The notes beneath the pieces were generated by a model, which saw nothing but the letters and a program-made list of their open reading frames with translations, had not been told where the DNA came from and did no database searches. From Chara braunii (taxonomy: Eukaryota; Streptophyta; Charophyceae; Charales; Characeae), in contig BFEA01000695.1 of the NCBI GenBank assembly GCA_003427395.1, forward strand, positions 279,808 to 305,105: a DNA stretch of 25,298 nt, read 5' to 3'. Shown in pieces: positions 18,072 to 25,298 of this stretch. Positions within the stretch are counted from its first letter, which is position 1; every line of letters begins with the position of its first letter. The position numbers were made by a program, and so were the translations under genes.

Positions 18072-18132
18072 CTCAATCCTTGCGGCTGACCTCATGCTTC
18101 TGCCATCGATGGAATGAGCAAAATCGAATGAA
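18072..18132 (+). repeat. Partial copy of the unit's 3' segment
   Basis: Matches the end of copies A and B: GGCTGACCTCATGCTTCTGCC, ATCGAT, then ATGAGCAAAATCGAATGAATC. It runs directly into copy B. Confidence 0.7.
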
Positions 18133-18140
18133 TCCCAATC

Positions 18141-18699
18141 CCTATATATATATACAATAATAAAAATGTTCAGGCTAGATCGATTTTGGGCCACGTTCGG
18201 GCTCGGTACCGAGCGTTTGGGTCCGGTCACCGAGCCCGAACGTGATGCTACACAGTAATTAATATATAGAAATAGAATGATATAATATAATCGAATATAA
18301 TTCAATATATATAATTTATAAATATAATAGAATATAGGGAAAATTTGTTTGGGGCCCCTATATTTTCCAATATTTTGTGTTACGCCCCTCTGAGAGTCGA
18401 TGTACGTTGTCGCACCCCTCTGACCACAAGTCAAATTTTCCATAAAAGCCTAGTGTCGTTTTGGCCTCATACATTTTTGTAGTGCTGCTACCAGTACCCA
18501 CACCAAATTTGCAGCATGCCCCTACCAGATAGCCGTTGGAAAAATTTCTGATATGCCCCGACCAGTACCATCGATCTTTTGAACAGGTAATTTGAAATCT
18601 CCAACCTCGCGGTTGACCTCATGCTACTTCCATCGATAGATGAGCAAAATCGAATGAATCTACCGCTAGAACATGGAAATATATACTGCCACACTTGTT

Positions 18700-18743
<44 letters not shown>

Positions 18744-18773
18744 TGTGTGTTTGTGTGTGTTTGTGTGTGTGTG
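18141..18773 (+). repeat. Dispersed repeat unit, copy B, with GT tail
   Basis: Direct copy of the 17392-17974 unit. It holds a perfect 16-base inverted repeat (18192-18207 and 18229-18244) with an inner palindrome GCTCGGTACCGAGC (18201-18214). The GT/TTGTG microsatellite at 18701-18773 belongs to the unit. Confidence 0.82.
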
Positions 18774-18778
18774 AGAGG

Positions 18779-18812
18779 TAGCGGTAGATTCATTCGATTT
18801 TGCTCATCCTAT
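18779..18812 (-). repeat. Inverted copy of the unit's 3' motif
   Basis: 18779-18808 is the exact reverse complement of 18639-18668 (30 bases), so the GT tail of copy B sits between inverted arms. Confidence 0.9.
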
Positions 18813-19051
18813 TGACACGCACAAACAAACTCGCAGGGAAGAGAGTGACTTGAACACAAAGCAGAGGAACAGTGACGAGCGAGAACGAAGAGGACGAGAA
18901 GGCAAAACTCCAAGCAGTAGGACAGGAGGTTGACCTTCACGAGATTCACCACGGTGCAAGCAGTCGGAGACGAGTGTCTATTGCACTCCAGCAGCTTCCC
19001 CACATGGGCGCGTTATGAAAAATAGCGGCGGCGCGTCAACAACTGGGGTTC
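18813..19051. other. GC-richer unassigned sequence
   Basis: A 64-codon minus-strand frame (18809-19003) is Cys/Leu/Ser-rich without motifs. Nothing else recognised. Confidence 0.4.
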
Positions 19052-19238
19052 GAAATTGAATTCAAATTTCAAGCGCCCCATTGCTGCAGGGGCAGTACAG
19101 GAAGATGGCTGCCCATTACGAGCATATGGCCCAGAGCCCAATGGATTTCAAATTCAAATTTCAAGCGCCTCACTGCTGTAGGGGCAATACAGGAAGATGG
19201 TTGACCCTTACGAGGGCATATGGCGTAGAGCCCAATTG
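19052..19238 (+). repeat. ~93-bp tandem duplication
   Basis: Copies 19052-19143 and 19144-19238 share AATTCAAATTTCAAGCGCC, GGGGCA.TACAGGAAGATGG and AGAGCCCAAT with scattered substitutions. Confidence 0.85.
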
Positions 19239-19321
19239 AATGAGACTGTCAGTTGAGGCAGGGCGTCCTGGAAAGTTACGCCACCGACAAGGGCCAGCCG
19301 AAAAGATATTGAGGCCCAGCG

Positions 19322-19412
19322 GCGCAACAGGGTAAATTGGCCGTCGGAGGGGCGCAATGCAAAATAATGGAAAATACAGGGGCGCCAGACAAAGTTTCCC
19401 TAGAATATAATA
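19322..19412 (-). repeat. Inverted fragment of the dispersed unit (copy C)
   Basis: Reverse complement of the part of the unit that reads ATAGGGAAA...TATTTTCCATTATTTTGC...CGACGGCCAATTTACC, compared with 17574-17655 in copy A. It suggests a larger inverted arrangement around 17.4-19.4 kb. Confidence 0.75.
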
Positions 19413-19424
19413 TAAACCTCATCC

Positions 19425-19559
19425 ATGGAATATAATAGAGTGAATGATGGTATTACAACGTTAAAGCCTGCAGGTGATACCGACATTGTTATTACTTTTC
19501 AAATTCGTGGCACTTTTGAAATCTACCAAAACCAAAACAAGTGGCCCATTTCCGCGTAA
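19425..19559 (+). CDS. 44-codon exon-like frame with good start context
   Basis: Starts at CCATGG and encodes about 44 residues, including DGITTLKPAGDTDIVITFQI and FEIYQNQNKWPISA. A donor-like GC|GTAAGA overlaps the stop codon, so it could be a first coding exon whose reading continues elsewhere. It begins 13 bases after the inverted repeat fragment. A further open frame with plausible composition (FDAPNDKLEQKTSFRQI, within 19898-20098) lies downstream but cannot be joined with confidence. Unknown family. Confidence 0.3.
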   Translation: MEYNRVNDGITTLKPAGDTDIVITFQIRGTFEIYQNQNKWPISA

Positions 19560-19676
19560 GAAAGGTGCCTAGAAAAGAGGTGCTTAGATTCGAGAAAATA
19601 AACAAACAAGGGTCTTCGATATCAAAATGAAATTAGAAATGGAGACACCAAAGTAACTTGATTAAACCACTAGTAC

Positions 19677-19855
19677 TTGGCCCAGCTATCGAAGTCGAGC
19701 CACCCAGCCCCCTGCGCGCCAAGTCCTACCGAACCGTCGTCGGTCTTTTTTGCTTTCTTTTTTGTTGTGGCCTCCATCCAATGCGGTCTGGTATGCCAAA
19801 GCCCGAATGCCGCGGTGCGTTAACGGAGAAGCCCCGCGATCGATAGCTGGACCAA
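19677..19855. mobile_element. TIR-bounded 179-bp module (MITE-like)
   Basis: TTGGCCCAGCTATCGA (19677-19692) and TCGATAGCTGGACCAA (19840-19855) are 16-base terminal inverted repeats with one mismatch around a GC-rich core. No clear target-site duplication is visible. Not assigned to a superfamily. Confidence 0.4.
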
Positions 19856-20458
19856 CTGCCATGAAGGGTTCACCTTTCAAACTCACGCAGCATTAGATTG
19901 CCTGAAAAGGTACTGACACTAATATTTTTGTCCATTTTTGTTTTTGATGCACCTAACGACAAATTGGAACAAAAAACATCATTTCGTCAAATATGTGGCC
20001 CAAAGAGTAGACGCTTGACATCTGAATCCCACTTGGATCAATTGATTTCAACAACTCCGTCTGTGATTCTTTTCAACCAATGGGCTTTGTTAATTTGAAG
20101 GGTCTATGGATTTTTCGAGGGTTAAATCAAATATGATATGATTCATCTGGAATATTAAGTGTAATTACTCAAAGAAAAACAACTTTGTTGGTTGTCTTTG
20201 GTTGTCGACAAAAAAATATCACACAAAGACGCACGTGGACGTATTTCGTGTGTAGGGCAAGATGTCATTGAGACTTGGGTGCATTTTACTCTCTGTTCGA
20301 GCACAAGGGTCTCCGGCTTTCAATGAGGTGATGCAATTTGGTTTCTGTACCTCGCTTGGCTCAATTTCCTTGCACAAGTCTCGTCAAGGTGAAGAAAAAT
20401 GACAATGCCCTCTTCACCAATTTATATCCCCTAAAAGAGTCGAAAGACCCGAAACTTC
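19856..20458. other. Host sequence left of the LINE insertion
   Basis: No named gene. Short plus-strand frames (19898-20098; about 20260-20400) look moderately protein-like but have no recognised domain. The LINE poly(A) (seen as T) starts at 20459. Confidence 0.35.
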
Positions 20459-20480
20459 TTTTTTTTTTTTTTTTTTTTTT

Positions 20481-21231
20481 GATAGGAGCAGACACCACTA
20501 GCACTCTAGGGGAGGCTCCATCTATCGGTGGGGAGCGACACCTGCTGGAAAGCTGGTCCAGCGTCCCTGAACATTGTAATCATTTGTTTGAACAGACATG
20601 TGTTTGTAGTATATGCGCAGACATTTACTGATGAGTAGCGTTGATTGGAGCCGAAGCTATTATCCTAATTCTAGGTAGAAAACATAGATGCTGGGGGAAG
20701 GAGAGGAGGGGGGCGGGGGGCTAGCGCTGGGATTTTGCCTCTCCATCCGCTCTTTGATCCCACCTCTCTCCCAACCGTCTCCATGGACCCTTCTCATCAT
20801 CCGGGCCCTTGTATCTTGACCTGGGGCGGTCAACTGTGGATATATCGTAAAGCCATCATCCTTCAGAAAACCAAATAACTATCTAAAGCATATCTCTAAT
20901 ACCGTCTTTCCTAACAACTCTAGAGATGTCTATCCAAACCAAGCAGCAGGCACAAGGCAATTACTTGGGGGAGGGAAGAAATCAAGAAATTCAGAGAGGG
21001 GCCTGAGAGGGATAGAGGGGTCCAGAGTAACCCAGTCATCAAAGATCAGCCGGTAATACCTTTTAATTGGTTCCTGAGCATTTGTGTGTCCACCTTCCCA
21101 ACTTACTTTCCCCAGCCTCCCTCCCTAGTCACTTCCCAGCCAACTTCTGTTAAATTGGTTAATATGTTGTCAAATCTCATTATGTCTTGATAAGAACTGA
21201 ATCTTTTTTTTAACATGTTCCCATTTAATAG
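20481..21231 (-). other. LINE 3' untranslated region
   Basis: Lies between the last readable codons of the C-terminal domain (TGA at about 21234-21232) and the poly(A) tail. It has C/T-rich and G-rich tracts but no long frame. Confidence 0.7.
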
Positions 21232-22304
21232 TCAATTCAGTTGAATCTGTTGTTTGATGGTTTCAGTAAATTCTGGCCCATCCAATCGCGCACCTTCCAT
21301 TTCAAAGGTACACTCTTTTATCCAAATCGCCCATATGATCGCCCTCCTTACTTATTAAGAAAAAAATGAATTTGAAGTCATCCACTTGGTCCGGATGCCA
21401 TGATTCCAATAGGAGGGCTATCCACTCCCAAGGCCAAGGGTAAGAGGTGTTCATTTGGTTCCAGATCCTATCCCACCATCTCCACAGCCAGATTGAGCCT
21501 GGGTATTGGAGAAAGACATGTTCTATAGTTTCAGGGATGAGCTTGGATGGAGAGGCTGATTTACATAACTTACACCATGGGAAAGCAATACCTTTCTGTT
21601 TAAGGGAAGACCTATCAACAATCCAATCATTCGTGGGAAGACATCGATGAATGATTTGCCACTATAGAGAAGCAATTTTGGCAGGTCTAGTTTTAGAAGC
21701 ATGGAACCACTCAATCCTTCTCAGCTCATCCTTACTAATATTGAGAGTCTTATGTCATCTTTCTTCAATGCGATCCTTTAAATTGAACCTGGGACGAAGC
21801 ATCCTATAGGATGCCTTGACTGTAAGGGTGTGTAGTTTCCTAGGATGTGAGTGACTTCGTTTTCCAGGAAGTGACCAACTCCAGTTAAGAGGATCAAAGG
21901 GAAGGTGGGAGATGGGGGTATCTGGTCTAAAGGCAAGCCACCTGTCAACAATCTTCAAAACTCTAATCCTGAAGAGTTGGTCGTGAGTACACCATCTAAT
22001 TTCATCATGTTGACGTAGGATGAGAATGCCATCGTCTTGAATCTGAAAGTAGATAGAAGAATTTGATTTGGGTTATGGATCTCAATTATATTACCAACGA
22101 AACTTTTTTGGTTGTGGAACGCGACCCAGTAATTTTCTATAAGTTTGGGGCCCTTTCGTAGAATTATGATCCAATCCAGAGGGATTAGGTCAATTATTGA
22201 ATCACGCGCAATAGTCTTATGGTGGCTATATCTAAGGCGCTCATGCAAATCAGTAGCTGAATGCTAGTCTCTGCTTTCTTGATTCCATAGAAATCTGACC
22301 CATA
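21232..22304 (-). pseudogene. LINE ORF2 C-terminal part with zf-RVT domain
   Basis: Frame changes twice. A 22248-21955 piece (IARDSIIDLIPLDWII, ENYWVAFHNQKSFVGN) is followed by a 21958-21450 piece (SYRMLRPRF, then IEWFHASKTRPAKIASL, IIHRCLPTNDWI, FPWCKLCKSASPS and ETIEHVFLQYP). The CKLC pair followed by ETIEHV is the zf-RVT signature (C..C plus E..EH). In-frame stops TGA and TAG replace likely Trp and Leu/Gln codons. The last piece (IIWAIWIKECTFEMEGARLD) matches the typical end of plant LINE proteins. Confidence 0.85.
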
Positions 22305-24063
22305 TTACTCCCCTATTAATCCAACTTTTTCAGGGGGCATCCATACAATGTAGAACACAACCTTGGTCATCCTTAATAAACGTGTGGTTAAAGAGAGGCT
22401 GCTGATAAACTTCTTCCACCTTGCCGAGGAAACTTTATCTGGGATGGGCAACTTCCTCCAATTTTTAATTAGTGTGACCCAAAATGGATCCCGCCAAAGA
22501 TCTCTCCTAATTGCCTCTCTATCTGAGATCTCCTCTTGATTGAGGTCCCTTTGAGAACTTCTAGGTAAATACCATGCAAGGTTCTCCAGCCACATTCGGG
22601 GGTCTATGTGGTCAGGCACCGGAGGAGCTAACCTTTTTATCTGTTCAAAAGCAAGACAAGCCCAAAGAGTGTTGGGATTGAAAATAAGGCATTTAATCCA
22701 TTGGAGAGAGAGAGTCATAGCTTGGGTATGGGGGTCGATGATCCCAAGGCCCCCCTTTGATTTAGGCTGGATAATGGAAGACCAGGCAACTCTGCTGATG
22801 ACGTTGGATCTTTCGTGATCCCCTCGCCACAAGAAGGTCACTATCTGTTTCTTGAAGATCTTGAAATTACCTATATCCAAAGCCCAGAAAACAGATTTAT
22901 ACCAAATAGAAGTCAATATGACATTATTAATTAGTAACGTTCTACCAAAAAAGGATGTATGTTTATCCTTCCACAAGTCAAATTGCAACCTTGCTTGATG
23001 TAGAATCCCTTCATTGGTAGAGGTTGGTTTACGTGAGACTGACAGGGATACGCCCAGAACTCTGATTGACTCATTATGTTGAACCCACTTAATGCGAGGT
23101 AGTTCAAGGGGTCTCACACCTTGATGGTGGATCCACCATCCAAGTGTTTTATTACCCCAATTGACCTTCATAGCAGAGAGTTAAAAAAATTTATCCATTA
23201 ATTTTTTTATGGCTTATAAATTTGCATGTGAAGCATCAACCATCGGAGAGAGGTCATCAGCAAAGAGAGAACAAACTAGGACGGCTTCCTCAGGAATAGA
23301 GGAGATTTGGATATGCCTAATATCTTTGTGATGTCTTATGTTGGTTACTAGGGTTTCCATAATGATCACAAAGAGAAGAGGTGCAATGGGATCACCTTGC
23401 CTTACTGAACGCTGAAGTATGATGGGGGTGCTACATTCCCATTGACCATGACCCTTGTTGTGGCATTCCTGTGCAAAATATTAATCCATCTCCTAAAGTG
23501 TGACCCAAAATTAAATTTCTCCAGACATTTGTCTAAGAAGAACCAGTCCACATGATCATATGCTTTCTCGAAGTCAATAAAGATAAATGCAGCGTTGTGC
23601 TTAGACTGTCGAGAGAGCTTGATGAACTCATTTATGAGCAAAATATTGTCATGAAAATTCCTTCCTTGGATAAATTCAGTCTGTAACGGATGAATAATAT
23701 CCGCAATGTACTTATTCAGGCGGATCGTGGGTGCTTTTGAGATCAACTTATAAACCACGGTGAGCAATGTGATAGGTCGGTAGTTTCTAATATTATATTT
23801 ATCACCTTTCTTATAGAGTAGAGTCAACACCCCTTGCCGTACTATCTCCCCCATACCACCTGAGACCTAAACTGCCTCATAGAAATTCATGAGGTCTTGG
23901 GAAATGAAATCCCAGAATGCCTCCCAGAGTTCTTTGGGAAAACCATCAATCCCTAGGGTCTTATTTTCTTCCATTGATAACAGAGTAGTCCATATTTCAT
24001 CTTTTGTCAGGGGCAACTCCAATTGTTTCTCTCTGATGTGGAGTAAGTGACTTAGTAGGGGGG
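22305..24063 (-). pseudogene. LINE ORF2 reverse transcriptase domain, decayed
   Basis: The RT for target-primed reverse transcription. In order: LPLTKDEIWTTLLSMEENKT and IDGFPKELWE (fingers), TLLYKKGDKYNIRNYRPITL, QTEFIQGRNFHDNIL, FIFIDFEKAYDHVDW (motif A, catalytic Asp at about 23575), SVRQGDPIAPLLF (motif B, reached after a frameshift near 23405), SLFADDLSPMV (motif C, FADD at 23264-23253), then the thumb and connection region 23171-22305 (LGVSLSVSRKPTS, GRTLLINNVILTSIWY, FLWRGDHE, SKGGLGIIDPHTQAM). Damage: frameshift in a C-run at about 24057-24063, a stop near 23869, frameshift near 23405, and two TAA stops between motif C and 23171. The catalytic Asp residues are still readable. Confidence 0.93.
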
Positions 24064-25154
24064 ATCAGAAACTCTTATATTTCCTTAGTGTGTTGTTCCA
24101 AGGGAATGTCTCTGTTTTCCGAAAGGAAAAGATCCTTGAAGAAGTCCCTGACAATTTTAGTACATCCGGCTGTTGATGACTCAAGAGGCCCATTAAGAGA
24201 TTGAGGATGTGCTAGAGCTTCAATCATAGTTCTTCCCGTACAAGCTTTGGCCATGACAAAGAATCTTGTGTCCATGACTCCTTCCGTATGATATTTGCGA
24301 ATACCACCACGAATCTCCATGCCTTGCCATCTATATTCCATGTACGTAAGTAACTGATCTTCGAGGTCTTGTATTTCCATAGCAGTTTCTTTCAACAACT
24401 TTGGGTCTCTTTCCTCATCTTCTGATTGTTGCAATTGTTGAATACGTTGATATATACTAGTTTCAGACGCATGACGTGCCATAGCCAACGTTTTTGAATA
24501 ATCATTGCATTTACGACTTAAAAAGAGCAACCCGTTATTGAACCAGAGTACCTCATTTCCCAATATGGCCTTCTGATTCCTCCAGAAAGACCACACATCC
24601 TTGACAAATGATCTAAAGGAGTCAATCTTAAGATGGGCAGTGTTCAGTTTATAGAATCCCCTTCCTTGATCTGGTTTCTTGACAAATGAGAGGATGGTTA
24701 AACACATGGCATGGTCTAAACCGAGAAGGGGGCTATGTGGTAAAACTTCTGCCATTTGAAGCGCACCCTCCAAATCCTCGGAGAGAAGGATAAGATCTAT
24801 TCGAGACTTGGTGGGCAATCTGGGTTGATTCCTCCGAAAGCATGAGTAAGTTCGTTGAAATGGATTCAATCACCTAAAGGAATCGAAGAGATTTAAGTTA
24901 TAAGCAAAGTTGGTCATCATAATCTCACCAGTCTCCACATAAGCAGGACAGGGGTTAGAAATATTCCATCTGTTTAGAGATCGATCCTGAGCAGCATTAA
25001 AATCTCCTGCTATTATGACCGGAATCCCTATAGGGAGGATGAGAGGGAGGGACTCAAGGAACCGTTGATTGTCCCAGTTTGTCATTTTATCCTTCATTAA
25101 TGTTCTTATAGGATGTTGGACCCGGTTTCCAGCAGGTGATGCTCCCTACCAGTA
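24064..25154 (-). pseudogene. LINE ORF2 endonuclease (C-terminal half) and linker
   Basis: APE-type endonuclease that would nick the target DNA. Visible are VIIAGDFNAAQDRSLNRW (GDFN at residues 31-34 of the 25097 frame), SRIDLILLSEDL (residues 22-33 of the next block) and LLGLDHAMCLTI (the SDH-like histidine). The N-terminal catalytic motifs (N, E, about 130 residues) are missing. The frame is continuous from 25097 to 24075 except for one TGA at about 24870-24872, where FR-stop-NPFQ should be FRxxNP, probably Trp to stop. A helical linker (ETSIYQRIQQLQQSEDEERD) leads to the RT. Confidence 0.9.
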
Positions 25155-25254
25155 GGAGGAGTGACTGTTCATTTGCCTACCAGGAGAGGCTGCTCTTATT
25201 ACCCCTTCCAGTAGGCGAATATCGACCTTGCTTTTTTCCTTAGTAGAGGCCAGT

Positions 25255-25256
<2 letters not shown>
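25130..25256. repeat. Short repeated CCAGTAGG motif region
   Basis: CCAGTAGGAG, CCAGGAGAGG, CCAGTAGGCG and TTAGTAGAGG recur at irregular 30-45-base spacing. It may be the upstream edge of the LINE copy or host sequence. Confidence 0.45.

Positions 25257-25298
<42 letters not shown>
25257..25298 (-). repeat. Poly(T) run at window edge
   Basis: Forty-two T to the end of the window. Read on the minus strand it is a poly(A) tail, possibly of another retroposed sequence lying to the right. Confidence 0.9.

Larger units (their letters stand above)
20459..25256 (-). mobile_element. Non-LTR retrotransposon (LINE), 5'-truncated and decayed
   Basis: Minus-strand element read from about 25.1 kb down to a poly(A) tail, seen as T22 at 20459-20480. 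Domain order is the C-terminal part of an APE-type endonuclease, RT, and a zf-RVT-type C-terminus, as in plant L1-like LINEs. The endonuclease lacks its N-terminal part, as expected of a 5'-truncated insertion. The exact 5' limit is uncertain; the next landmark is the poly(T) at 25257. No target-site duplication could be confirmed by eye. It is multiply frameshifted and cannot be autonomous. Confidence 0.92.

Overview
The window looks like a repeat-dense, non-coding-rich stretch of a large eukaryotic nuclear genome. It has long (GT)n, (CT/GA)n, (TAA)n and (TA)n microsatellites, an assembly gap inside a GT repeat, poly(A)/poly(T) retroposition tails, no operon-like packing and no intact long gene. 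The LINE at the right end has a plant-type zf-RVT C-terminus, so a streptophyte (charophyte alga, bryophyte, fern ally or seed plant) is the best guess. I cannot name the species.

Layout. 0-7 kb: microsatellites, two weak exon-like minus-strand frames (2551-2745, 4352-4600) and a near-perfect 33-bp-arm hairpin (6165-6236). 7.0-7.7 kb: a decayed plus-strand reading frame. 7.8-10.9 kb: a decayed minus-strand element whose reverse transcriptase (RT) has the motif order of Penelope-like elements (PLEs). It runs from a PLE-type N-terminal block (10.4 kb) through an LPK..RPI-like block, GVPIGKS and a IIDD catalytic box to a GYP-type post-RT block (9.2 kb). About 1 kb downstream lies a degenerate hammerhead-ribozyme-like core (8118-8170). 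11-13.3 kb: palindromic GC-rich modules, GT repeats with a gap, a G-rich tract, AT-rich duplicated hairpins, and an unrecognised 110-codon open frame (12011-12343, minus). 13.3-17.1 kb: decayed minus-strand coding tracts, including a clean 116-codon frame (16018-16368), interleaved with a degenerate tandem array. 17.4-19.4 kb: two direct copies and an inverted fragment of a repeat unit that carries its own GT microsatellite. 19.4-20.4 kb: weak exon-like frames and a TIR-bounded module. 20.46-25.1 kb: a 5'-truncated, decayed non-LTR retrotransposon on the minus strand (endonuclease, RT with FADD, zf-RVT, poly(A) tail). The window ends in a second poly(T) run.

The most interesting part is the PLE-like RT relic with a possible hammerhead motif and a possible retained intron. 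PLEs are known to combine a distinctive RT, hammerhead motifs in their terminal repeats and, in some lineages, retained introns. All of this was read by eye. Similarity searches, structure scans and transcript data are needed to confirm it.
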